Source: Acidobacteriota bacterium
GTDB lineage: Bacteria > Acidobacteriota > Terriglobia > Terriglobales > SCQP01
Direction of reading: 5' to 3'
Length of the DNA: 42,753 nt
Assembly: GCA_021789895.1 (NCBI GenBank)
Contig: JAJYIU010000029.1
Coordinates: forward strand, 1-42,753
Shown: piece by piece, positions 16,022 to 24,180 of the stretch
How positions within the stretch are numbered: the stretch's first letter is position 1
Layout of the letters: every line of letters starts with the position of its first letter
The notes under the pieces: generated by a model
What the model was told of the DNA's origin: nothing
The model's input: only the letters and a program-made list of their open reading frames with translations
The model's database searches: none
Made by a program: the position numbers and the translations under genes

Positions 16022-17476
16022 ATGAAACGCGCAATCCTCATCGGCATGGCCGGATGGCTGGGTCTGGCATCCTCGGGCTGTTTCTTCATACACCATCCGT
16101 CCACCAATCCGCTGGCCAATATTCATTCGGCTCAGCCGGATAAACTGCTTTTCAATCGCGCCATGGCGGCGCTGGATCAGAACAAGTTCACGGTCGCGCG
16201 GCTGCTGCTCCAGGACTTGATCAATACCTACCCTGACAGCCAATTCCTGGCGCGAGCCAAAATGGCCATCGGCGATTCCTGGTACCGTGAGGGCGGCATA
16301 GAAGGCCTCGAGCAGGCGGATGCGGAATATCGCGACTTCATCACCTTCTTCCCCACCATGCCGGAAGCCAGCGAAGCGCAGCTCAAGATCGCCAAAATCC
16401 AGTTTCGGCAGATTGAAAAACCCGACCGCGATCCCACCCACGCCTACCGCGCCCAGAGCGCGCTGCGCGAGTTTTTATTGAATTACCCCAACAGCCCCCT
16501 GCGCCCGCAGGCGCTGCAGATGCTGCGCGAAACCCAGGAAGTGCTGGCCACGCGCGAGTACCGCATCGCCCGGTTTTACTACCTGCAAGGAAACTATCGC
16601 GCTGCCCAGGGACGGCTCCAATCCGTCGTGGCCCAATATCCGCTCTTCAGCCAGGGCGATGCCGCGCTGGCGCTGCTGGCGCGTTCGTACCAGATCACCT
16701 CGCGCCGCTACCAGATGGCCGCCAACATTGACGTTGCCAACCCGCAAATCAAGAAATTGCTGCTTCAGGATTCCCAGCGCGACCGCAATGACGCCATCGC
16801 CTACTGGCATCACTTGCTCGTGCGCTTCCCGTTGAGCCCGGAAGCCGCCTCCGCCCGCAAAGCGTTGTTGGCATTGCATGAGCCGCTGCCGCGGCCCACG
16901 GCTCGCGCCCTCGCCTTCAACCGCGCCGAAATCAACAGCCGCAGCCAGCCCAGCCGGATGCAGCAGTTGGAAGGGATGTTGCGCAGCTCTCCCATCGCCA
17001 TCTTCGACCGGGCGGATAAAATCGGCAGCCCCACCTTATCCCAGCAGAACGTCGCCGATGTGGTGGGCGAGCTGGCGCATTATCCCAGCTACCCGATTGA
17101 AGTCGCCAGCAATCAAAATGCTTCCGCATCCTCCGGCAGCGGGCAAATCGAGCTGCAAAACCTCGGGGCGAGCGGCTTGCGGCCCGATACTCCGACTGCC
17201 ACGGAAGGCTCCAACGCCAACGACCCCAATTACCTGCCCGCGTTGCATGAAAACCAGGCTGGCGCCGGCGGCATGGTGACCCCCAACGAAGAAGACCGGC
17301 GCGCCGCCGAGCGCCTGCTCGCGGCCGAGTTGCGGGCCAACGTTCCCGACGTCCGGAATTACCGCAAGGTGCTGGCGCGGGAGCAAAAGCAGGCCGAGCA
17401 ACTGCGCCAGCAGGCCGGCGCGAAGAAGAAAGTAAAGAAAACCGGCCAAAACGGCGAGCCCAACCAGCAGCAATAA
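16022..17476 (+). CDS. bamD: BamD-like outer-membrane assembly lipoprotein with long C-terminal extension
   Basis: The 484-residue protein has a lipoprotein signal ending ASSGC (Cys20) and TPR-like repeats matching BamD/YfiO. These include LLLQDLINTYPDSQFLARAK, ADAEYRDFITFFPTMPEA and LREFLLNYPNSPLRPQAL. BamD helps BamA insert beta-barrel proteins. E. coli BamD is about 245 residues; here about 190 further residues follow the TPR part, rich in Ala, Asn, Ser and Gln, and ending in a lysine/glutamine-rich tail. I chose the ATG at 16022 before the signal peptide; an in-frame start 78 bases upstream would block it. A TATATT lies at 15957-15962. Confidence 0.85.
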   Translation: MKRAILIGMAGWLGLASSGCFFIHHPSTNPLANIHSAQPDKLLFNRAMAALDQNKFTVARLLLQDLINTYPDSQFLARAKMAIGDSWYREGGIEGLEQADAEYRDFITFFPTMPEASEAQLKIAKIQFRQIEKPDRDPTHAYRAQSALREFLLNYPNSPLRPQALQMLRETQEVLATREYRIARFYYLQGNYRAAQGRLQSVVAQYPLFSQGDAALALLARSYQITSRRYQMAANIDVANPQIKKLLLQDSQRDRNDAIAYWHHLLVRFPLSPEAASARKALLALHEPLPRPTARALAFNRAEINSRSQPSRMQQLEGMLRSSPIAIFDRADKIGSPTLSQQNVADVVGELAHYPSYPIEVASNQNASASSGSGQIELQNLGASGLRPDTPTATEGSNANDPNYLPALHENQAGAGGMVTPNEEDRRAAERLLAAELRANVPDVRNYRKVLAREQKQAEQLRQQAGAKKKVKKTGQNGEPNQQQ

Positions 17477-17560
17477 ATGCCGCTGGCGAAAGGCGATTGC
17501 GCCGGCAACGTATAAAAATCCTGGCCGGCGCCCGCGCTGCCGCTCATCGCCGCCCCGCGC

Positions 17561-18247
17561 TCAGCTTTTGCTCTTGATAACGGCGGTATAGCCATCGGCC
17601 AGCAGCCGGGCGCGCATCGCCTCCGCTTCCTGCCGTGATGTATAAGGCCCGACCTGCACCCGGTAAAGCTTTTGCCCGGCCGTGGGTGAAACCACGAAAA
17701 CCGGATATTGGCGCGCTTTCAGCGCCGCCGCCAGGCTGACCGCATCGCTGCGTATCACGCCGGCAAAGACCTGCACCGAGAAAATGGCGCTGGGACCCGC
17801 CTGGCCGCCCGCGCCCGCTGCCGCCGGGGACGCCGGGGGCGGATTGGCCGGGGTAGCGGTAGTGGAGGCCGCAGGCGCCTGCGGCGCGGGAACGGACGGC
17901 GCCGGGGTCGTGGTGGAGATCGAAGTGGGCGTAGGAGTGGGCGTCAAAGTGGCCGGGGTATGCCCCTGCTCCGCCGCGCTCAGTTCTGCCGGGTTGGGCG
18001 GGCGGGCGCCGCCGTTCGCCTGCGCCCGCCGGCGCGTCTGGCTCATATGCACGGGCGGAGGGGTGGAGTTGAGCGAAAAAGTCTGCGGGGCCGAGTGCCG
18101 ACCAATGGTGTAGCCGAGCGCGTAAAACAGCCCGCAAATCACCGCCAACACGCCCAGCAGGATCAGCAGGCTGGGCGTGCGCAGCTCAAGCTGCACCTCT
18201 TTCTCCTGCCGGCGGGATTGGCGATCCTGTTCCAAACGATAACGCAT
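17561..18247 (-). CDS. SPOR-domain membrane protein
   Basis: The 228-residue protein has a charged cytoplasmic N-terminus, one membrane helix (about 29-48), a long Pro/Thr/Ala-rich linker, and a C-terminal SPOR-type domain. The domain runs from about residue 155 with FSVQVFAGVIRSDAVSLA and YRVQVGPYTSRQEAEAMRARL. SPOR domains bind denuded peptidoglycan at division sites. The layout resembles FtsN/DedD-like proteins, but no further identity can be claimed. It starts 3 bases after the slipin gene ends, implying co-transcription. Its end faces bamD across an 84-base convergent gap. Confidence 0.85.
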   Translation of the reverse strand: MRYRLEQDRQSRRQEKEVQLELRTPSLLILLGVLAVICGLFYALGYTIGRHSAPQTFSLNSTPPPVHMSQTRRRAQANGGARPPNPAELSAAEQGHTPATLTPTPTPTSISTTTPAPSVPAPQAPAASTTATPANPPPASPAAAGAGGQAGPSAIFSVQVFAGVIRSDAVSLAAALKARQYPVFVVSPTAGQKLYRVQVGPYTSRQEAEAMRARLLADGYTAVIKSKS

Positions 18248-18250
18248 CCC

Positions 18251-19036
18251 CTAACCTCCTGCCGCGGGCGGATTGCCGGAGCCGCGCCCTCCCGCCCCCA
18301 CCCGGTTCATCAAGCCTTCCAATAAATCCACCGGCACCGGAAAGACAATCGTCGAGTTCTTTTCGGTGGCGATTTCCGCCAGCGTCTGCAGGTAACGCAG
18401 TTGCAAGGTCACGGGCTGCTTGCCGATGATGCTGGCGGCGTCGGCCAGGCGCTGCGAGGCGGCATATTCGCCTTCGGCGTGGATAATCTTGGCCCGCTTC
18501 TCGCGCTCCGCTTCCGCCTGCCGGGCGATGGCGCGCTGCAGCCCTTCGGGCAGGTCCACCGCCTTGATCACCACGTCGGTGACCTTGACGCCCCAGGGCT
18601 CGGTGCGCTCGTCCAGTATCGCCTGCAAGCGCACGTTCATCTTCTCGCGCGACGAGAGCAGATCGTCGAATTCCACCTCGCCCAGCACCGAGCGCAGCGT
18701 CGCCTGGGCGAATTGCGAACTGGCGAAGCGGAAGTTCTGCACTTCGATCACCGATTTGAGCGGATCGATCACCCGGAAATAGACCACCGCGGTCACCGTG
18801 GCGGTGACGTTATCGCGGGTAATGATGTCCTGCGGCGGCACGTCGAGCGTATCCACCCGCAGCGAGATGCGCTTGATGCTATCTACGATGGGGATGATCA
18901 GCGCCACCCCGGGGCCCTTGGGACGGCCGAGGACGCGGCCCAGGCGGAAGATCACCAGCCGCTCGTATTCCGGAACGATTTTGATCGCGGCGATCAGGAA
19001 CAACAGCACCACCACCACGAAAATCACTATCGGCAT
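18251..19036 (-). CDS. Slipin, SPFH/band 7 membrane protein
   Basis: The 261-residue protein has one N-terminal membrane segment (about 3-20) and a complete SPFH domain of the stomatin/slipin type. Motifs include [30 protein letters not shown] and a helical [19 protein letters not shown] segment near 185-203. Slipins form membrane scaffolds and are commonly paired with NfeD proteases that cleave them. That pairing holds here, as the NfeD gene lies 63 bases upstream on the same strand. The ATG at 19036 begins the hydrophobic segment. No catalytic function is expected. Confidence 0.93.
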   Translation of the reverse strand: MPIVIFVVVVLLFLIAAIKIVPEYERLVIFRLGRVLGRPKGPGVALIIPIVDSIKRISLRVDTLDVPPQDIITRDNVTATVTAVVYFRVIDPLKSVIEVQNFRFASSQFAQATLRSVLGEVEFDDLLSSREKMNVRLQAILDERTEPWGVKVTDVVIKAVDLPEGLQRAIARQAEAEREKRAKIIHAEGEYAASQRLADAASIIGKQPVTLQLRYLQTLAEIATEKNSTIVFPVPVDLLEGLMNRVGAGGRGSGNPPAAGG

Positions 19037-19099
19037 GTCGCACCGTTTTCCCTGCGGTTCGGATGTGGGCCGAACCTCGGACTTGGATCGAACCTCATT

Positions 19100-20476
19100 C
19101 TACTCTGTTGTGGCCTGGCCGGCGCTCTTTTCCGGGGCGGCGCGCCCGGCCTCGCCGGGCGCGGCTTCCACTTCCAGCAGCAAGCCATGCACGGCGTTGA
19201 CGCGGATGCGGGCGCCCGCCGGCACCGGATGGGCGGCGCGGGCGCGCCAATGTTCGCCGCCGAGCAGCACCTCGCCTTCCGGCGCCAGCGCCTGGCGGGC
19301 GGTGCCGATGGCGCCGACCAGCCCCTCCGCGCCCGACATCAGCTTGGCACGCCGGGCGCGAATCACCAGCCGCAGGGTAATCGTCATCAACAGCCCCAGC
19401 GCCGCCGCCAGCCCGCCGGCCTCGCCCCAGCCGATGCGCATCGCCGGCAGCGGCGTATCAATCAGAAAAACCGCTCCCAGGGTGATGGCGGTGATGCCGC
19501 CGACCGCCCATAATCCGTGCGCCGGGAATTTGGCTTCGATGACGATCAGCGCCAGGCCGAGCAGAATCAGCGCGGCCGCCGCCCAGCGGATAGGAAACAC
19601 CGCCATCCCCATCAGCCCCAGCGCGAGCAGCAGCACGCCGATGACGCCGGGCACGATGACGCCCGGATGGGTGAACTCGATGTAGAGGCAGATTGCACCC
19701 GCCGCCAGTATTAAAAACGCCAGCCCGGGATCCATGTCGAGCATGCGCTCGCGCAGGCTCATGCCGTAAGGCAGAATCACCGCGCCGGCGGTATTCAGCG
19801 TGACCACCTGGCCGTTGATGCGCGCAACCCGGCGGCCCTGCGCCTGGCGCAGCAACCCGGGCAAATCGGGCGCAATGAAATCAATCAGATGCTGTTGCAG
19901 CGCTTCCTCATCGGTGAACGAGGCGCTATGCACGACCGCGTCCACGGCGGCGGCGGCGTTCCGCCCGCGGTGCGTGGCCAGCGAGCGCATGTAGGCGGCG
20001 GCGTCGTTTTGAATTTTCTGCGCTTCGATCCCCTGCGGCTGCGGCCCGCCCAGCACCACCGGATGCGACGCGCCGGTGTTCGTGCCCGGCGCCATCACCG
20101 CCAGATCGCAGCTTTCCAGAATGAAGAAGCCGGCCGAAGCCGAGCGCGCGCCGCTGGGCGACACATAGCCGATGACCGGCGCCGGCGATTGCAAAATGGC
20201 CTCGATAATCTCGCGCATGGCGCTGTCGAGGCCGCCCGGCGTCGAAAGCTCGATCACCACCGCCCCCGCCCCGCTCTGCTGCGCGTAGCGGATGCCGTGG
20301 CGGATGTATTCCGCCGTCACCGGCAGCACCATGCCGTGCAACCGCAGCAACACCACCTTGGGGCGGGCCGCGGCGGCGGGCGCATCCGCCGGCCGCCCTC
20401 CCGCTCCCAGGGCCAGGAACAGAAAAACCAATACCAGAGCGGCGCGGCCGATTTTCATCGCAGGCGGTGTGGTCAT
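19100..20476 (-). CDS. nfeD: NfeD-type membrane-bound ClpP-class serine protease
   Basis: The 458-residue protein has an N-terminal signal/TM segment (about 8-28) and a ClpP-like protease domain with a Ser-Lys dyad. I place these at Ser114 in RSASAG and Lys154 in QKIQNDAAAYMRSLA. Several TM helices (about 245-360) and a C-terminal NfeD OB-fold domain follow. This is the long NfeD form; relatives cleave a hydrophobic slipin tail. The start is uncertain: ATG at 20476 or ATG at 20458, which begins MKIGRA just before the signal segment, and neither has a clear ribosome binding site. Slipin follows, making a protease-substrate pair. Confidence 0.9.
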   Translation of the reverse strand: MTTPPAMKIGRAALVLVFLFLALGAGGRPADAPAAAARPKVVLLRLHGMVLPVTAEYIRHGIRYAQQSGAGAVVIELSTPGGLDSAMREIIEAILQSPAPVIGYVSPSGARSASAGFFILESCDLAVMAPGTNTGASHPVVLGGPQPQGIEAQKIQNDAAAYMRSLATHRGRNAAAAVDAVVHSASFTDEEALQQHLIDFIAPDLPGLLRQAQGRRVARINGQVVTLNTAGAVILPYGMSLRERMLDMDPGLAFLILAAGAICLYIEFTHPGVIVPGVIGVLLLALGLMGMAVFPIRWAAAALILLGLALIVIEAKFPAHGLWAVGGITAITLGAVFLIDTPLPAMRIGWGEAGGLAAALGLLMTITLRLVIRARRAKLMSGAEGLVGAIGTARQALAPEGEVLLGGEHWRARAAHPVPAGARIRVNAVHGLLLEVEAAPGEAGRAAPEKSAGQATTE

Positions 20477-20595
20477 GGCGAAGTTAATCTGTAACACACT
20501 TTGGCGCCGTTTCGCGGTCCCGGCGAAGCTGACGGCGGGCAGCCTCCGCCCGCCCTCGCCGGCCGCTGCCCCCCGGAATTCACCCCCGGCAGCCG

Positions 20596-22257
20596 TCAAC
20601 GCTCGCGGCGGGCGTTCAATTGCGTGCGCAGCGCGCGGGCATCGGCAAAATCGGGCTGCAGCGCCAGCGCGGCATCCACCTGGCGGCGCGCGGCCCGCCA
20701 TTGCCGGGCGGCCATGGCGGCCCGGGCCAGCACAACATGGCAAGCGGCGTTGGGCGCAATTGCCAGCGCGGCCTTAGCCTCATATTGCGCTGCGGTCCAT
20801 TGCTGGCGGGTGGCATAGATCCGGGCCAGCCCGGCATGGGCGGCGGCGGTCCGGGAATCGAGCGCCAGCGCGGCGCGATAATCGCGCGCCGCGCCCTCCA
20901 GCGCCCCCGCCCGCAGCAGGTTCGCTCCCTGCTGCAGATAGAGCGCCAGCCGCCGCGCGCGCGCCAGCCGCCCCGCCTTCCGGCGGGCGAAATCCACCAG
21001 CGCCGCCGCCATCTGGCGAAAGCGGTTGGCGGGAAAGTTTTCGCTGGGGGCTTCCATCTTCGCCGCCAGCGCTTTCGCGTCGCCGGCGGACGACTGAATT
21101 TGGGCGATCCAGCGCAGCAGCTTCGCTTGTTCTTCGGCGGGGGCGGCGTCATGAGCGCGGCGCAGCCATTGTTCGGCGGCGGCGGCATGCCCCTGCCGGC
21201 ATTCATACGCCGCCAGATTGATTTCCAGCCGCTCCGCGCCGGGCGATTTCGGCCCGGTTTGCTGCAGCCCGCGCTGGTAAAGCTGCGCGGCCAGGGGATG
21301 CCCCAGGCGGGCTTCGGCCAGGGCCCAGTTGTTGAGCACCTCGGGCAGCGGCAGGCTCGCGGCAATCGTGCGGAAAAACAAGGCCGCGCGCAAGTTTTCG
21401 CCCAGCGCCAGCGCCGCCCGCCCGGCTAAAAACTGCGCCCGCCAGTAATGCGGATCGCGGCGGCGCAAGCGCGTCAGCCAACGCAGCGCGGTCGCAGCAT
21501 CGCCGTTTTCCAGGTATCCCCGCCCCAGCCGGTAGATGGCAGGGGCATAATCCGGCTGTATCCGCGCCGCAGCGCGAAAATATTCCATCCGCTGCGCCGG
21601 CAGCGAGGCCAGCAGGCCGCGGATGTAATTTTCATAGGCCGGCAGCGCCACCGGCGGCTGGCTGTACCAGAAGTTGAGGAACGCCGGCTTCCAATCCGGC
21701 TGCATCCGGCGGCGCAGTTTCCAGCTCAAGCGCGCCTGCACCCATTGCAGGCGCACCAGCGGCGACGGCTGCACTTGAAAGCGCCAGAGGTGCTCCTGTT
21801 GCAGGTCAATCAGCTCGGCCCGGGCAGTGAGCTGTTGCGCGGCTGCGTTATAGGCGTACGAGCCGAGAATCAGCCAGCGTGCATCGACATTATCGGCAAC
21901 CTGCATCAGAGTCGCCCGGCTGAGCGTGGGCGCCATGGGAATGCCCTCGCGGTCGAAGGCCGATTGCCGCTGCTGCCGGGTCAGGACTTCCAGTTCGCCG
22001 CCCTCGAGCGACTGCCCCAGCGATTCGGCGAAGCTTTCACCGATCCACTCCAGGTTGGGATCGGCGGAAAGGTCCTGAAAAGGCAGGACCAGGCATAAGG
22101 CGCGGCCCGTGCTGGGCGGTGCCGGCGCGGCAACCGTTGGGCCCGGGGGAGACGCGGGCGGGGCTGGAGCCTGGGCCGGCAGCGCGAGGCGCAAACAGCC
22201 GGCGGCCAGCAGCCCGCAGGCCAGGCGAATCAACCCGGATCGGCAGTGCAACTTCAC
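20596..22257 (-). CDS. TPR-repeat protein with FlgO/CsgG-like N-terminal domain
   Basis: The 553-residue protein starts with a GTG and a signal peptide (residues about 1-28). A domain with CLVLPFQDLSADPNLEWIGE follows (about 52-150), of the kind found before TPR arrays in envelope proteins and regulators. It then carries many TPR-like helices, such as AIYRLGRGYLENGDAATALRW and AHAGLARIYATRQQW. It is likely periplasmic or secreted; AGC at residues 19-21 might be a weak lipobox. Binding partners are unknown. It is the first gene of the minus-strand set with nfeD, slipin and SPOR, 119 bases ahead of nfeD. Confidence 0.75.
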   Translation of the reverse strand: MKLHCRSGLIRLACGLLAAGCLRLALPAQAPAPPASPPGPTVAAPAPPSTGRALCLVLPFQDLSADPNLEWIGESFAESLGQSLEGGELEVLTRQQRQSAFDREGIPMAPTLSRATLMQVADNVDARWLILGSYAYNAAAQQLTARAELIDLQQEHLWRFQVQPSPLVRLQWVQARLSWKLRRRMQPDWKPAFLNFWYSQPPVALPAYENYIRGLLASLPAQRMEYFRAAARIQPDYAPAIYRLGRGYLENGDAATALRWLTRLRRRDPHYWRAQFLAGRAALALGENLRAALFFRTIAASLPLPEVLNNWALAEARLGHPLAAQLYQRGLQQTGPKSPGAERLEINLAAYECRQGHAAAAEQWLRRAHDAAPAEEQAKLLRWIAQIQSSAGDAKALAAKMEAPSENFPANRFRQMAAALVDFARRKAGRLARARRLALYLQQGANLLRAGALEGAARDYRAALALDSRTAAAHAGLARIYATRQQWTAAQYEAKAALAIAPNAACHVVLARAAMAARQWRAARRQVDAALALQPDFADARALRTQLNARRER

Positions 22258-22361
22258 GTTTAAAACCTAGCCTGACCAAGACTTAGAGCGAAACGGAATA
22301 CCCGATTGTAGCCCCATTTGCCGGTGGCTTTCCGCTTCGCGCTTTCATTTAAAATAGTCGC

Positions 22362-23273
22362 ATGCCCAACTGTCCCGCCTGCCAGGCCGCGAATCCCTCC
22401 GAATCCCGCTTCTGCGCGCAATGCGGCGCGCCGCTCAACGGTCAAGCCGCCGCCGGAGCCTCGCCCCAAGTCCCCGCCACGGGACGGTTGGGGAATGCCA
22501 GCTACCGCATCTCCGGCTATGAAATGCAGGCGGCGGTGGTGAGCCTGCCGGCGGGCGAAGCGGTGCAAGCCGAGCCCGGCGTGCTGCTCTACATGCGCGG
22601 GCAGGCGAGCATGCAAACCGGCACCGGCGGCGGCATGATGGCCGGCATCAAGCGCGCGCTGGCGGGGGATTCGTTTTTCCTCTCCGAATTCAGCGGGCCG
22701 GGCGAAGTAGCCTTTGCCGCTCCTTATCCGGGCACGATCCATCCGGTGGCGATCGGCGAAGACCCGGGCCAGACCTGGCTCTGCCAGCGGCATTCGTTTC
22801 TCTGCTGCACGCCGGGCGTTTCCGTCTCCGTCGCCCTGAGCCAGAAACTCGGCTACGGGATGTTCAGCGGCGAAGGCTTCATCCTGCAAAAACTGGCGGG
22901 CGCGGGCGAAGCGCTGCTGCACGCCGGCGGGCATTTCATACGCCTCGAGCTCGCCCCGGGCGAGCAGATTCGCGTGGATACCGGCAGCGTGGTCGCCTTC
23001 GACAGCCGCGCCGGCTACACCATCGAATTCGTCAAGGGCGTGAAAAACGCCCTGTTCGGCGGCGAGGGGCTGTTCTTTATCGTGCTGACGGGACCGGCGG
23101 TGGTGATTCTGCAATCGCTGTCGTTCGACCGCCTGGTCAGCCGCATTGCCGCCCAGGCGCAGATGAGCGCCGCGCCCGGCGCCGGCACGGCGGTGGGCAT
23201 GGGCGCGCTCGGCGGCATTTTGGGCGGCATGCTGGGCGGCGGCGGCTCGGGCGGCGGCGGCAATAGTTGGTAA
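22362..23273 (+). CDS. AIM24/TIGR00266 family protein with N-terminal zinc ribbon
   Basis: The 303-residue protein opens with a zinc ribbon (Cys4, Cys7, Cys18, Cys21; CPAC and CAQC). It continues with the AIM24 (DUF124) beta-rich fold from about residue 45, including YEMQAAVVSLPAGEAV, GGGMMAGIKRALAGDSFFLS and LAPGEQIRVDTGSVVAFD. A hydrophobic glycine-rich C-terminus (GGILGGMLGGGGSGGGG) ends it. Yeast AIM24 is mitochondrial; the bacterial role is not known. No signal peptide is seen. It is monocistronic, divergent from the TPR gene and convergent with sdhB. Past its stop, another frame encodes a glycine-rich run (see findings). Confidence 0.82.
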   Translation: MPNCPACQAANPSESRFCAQCGAPLNGQAAAGASPQVPATGRLGNASYRISGYEMQAAVVSLPAGEAVQAEPGVLLYMRGQASMQTGTGGGMMAGIKRALAGDSFFLSEFSGPGEVAFAAPYPGTIHPVAIGEDPGQTWLCQRHSFLCCTPGVSVSVALSQKLGYGMFSGEGFILQKLAGAGEALLHAGGHFIRLELAPGEQIRVDTGSVVAFDSRAGYTIEFVKGVKNALFGGEGLFFIVLTGPAVVILQSLSFDRLVSRIAAQAQMSAAPGAGTAVGMGALGGILGGMLGGGGSGGGGNSW

Positions 23274-23397
23274 TTGCTTCCTACGGATTGGAAGCGGGCG
23301 GTTTTGGTGGCGGCGAAGGTTTCGGCGGCCGGGGCGGCGGGGGAACGGGCTTGGGCAACGGCGGCCAGCTTTGAGAATCTCGCAAACGATTCATATT

Positions 23398-24180
23398 TTA
23401 AGCCGGTGCACTGCCTTTTTTTCGCCGGAACAGCTTCTTTAGCGGGTCGTAAAACTCGTCCACCACGCGTTCCTTCAGCGGAATGATGGCGTTGTCGGTG
23501 ATGTGTATGTATTCCGGGCAGACCTTGGTGCAGCACTTGGTGATGTTGCACAGCCCCAGCCCGAATTCCTCGCGCAGCTCGCGCAGGCGCGAATCCCGAT
23601 CGAGGGGATGCATTTCCAGCGCCGCGATATGGGTAAAGAAGCGTGGCCCGGCAAAGGCATCGAAGCCCTGGTGCTCGCGCAGCACGTGGCAAACGTCCTG
23701 GCAGAGGTAGCACTCGATGCATTTGCGGAATTCCTGCACCCGGTCCATGTCCTGCTGCTGCATGCGCCAGGTGCCGTCGGCGGCGTCGGGCGGGCGCGGC
23801 GCCAGCGGGCGGATGCGCCGCTTGACCGAGTAGTTCCAGGAAACGTCGGTGACCAGGTCGCGCACGATGGGAAAGGTCTTCATCGGCTCGATCTGCACCG
23901 GGCGATCGAGCGGCAGGTGATTGAGGCGGGTCATGCACATCAGCCGTGGCATGCCGTTGATCTCGGCCGAGCAGGAGCCGCACTTGCCGGCCTTGCAATT
24001 CCAGCGCACCGCCAGGTCGGGCGCCTGCTCCGCCTGGATGCGGTGCACGGCATCGAGCACGACCATGCCCGGGGTAATCTCCAGGGAATAATCCACGAAC
24101 CCGGCGTCGTGGCGGGCGGCCGGGCCGGCATCGCGCGGCGCGACGGCGCCGCGCCAGATGCGGAAGATCGCGCTGGGCAT
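23398..24180 (-). CDS. sdhB: Succinate dehydrogenase/fumarate reductase iron-sulfur subunit
   Basis: The 260-residue protein has an N-terminal 2Fe-2S domain with Cys62, Cys67, Cys70 and Cys82. A C-terminal domain carries CIECYLCQDVC (4Fe-4S) and CNITKCCTKVCP (3Fe-4S plus partner cysteines). It passes electrons from the SdhA flavin to the membrane cytochrome. The start ATG shares one base with the sdhA stop (TAATG), indicating coupling. An open frame in the same phase continues through sdhA territory but is out of frame with SdhA and is not real. It is the last gene of sdhCAB. Confidence 0.94.
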   Translation of the reverse strand: MPSAIFRIWRGAVAPRDAGPAARHDAGFVDYSLEITPGMVVLDAVHRIQAEQAPDLAVRWNCKAGKCGSCSAEINGMPRLMCMTRLNHLPLDRPVQIEPMKTFPIVRDLVTDVSWNYSVKRRIRPLAPRPPDAADGTWRMQQQDMDRVQEFRKCIECYLCQDVCHVLREHQGFDAFAGPRFFTHIAALEMHPLDRDSRLRELREEFGLGLCNITKCCTKVCPEYIHITDNAIIPLKERVVDEFYDPLKKLFRRKKGSAPA

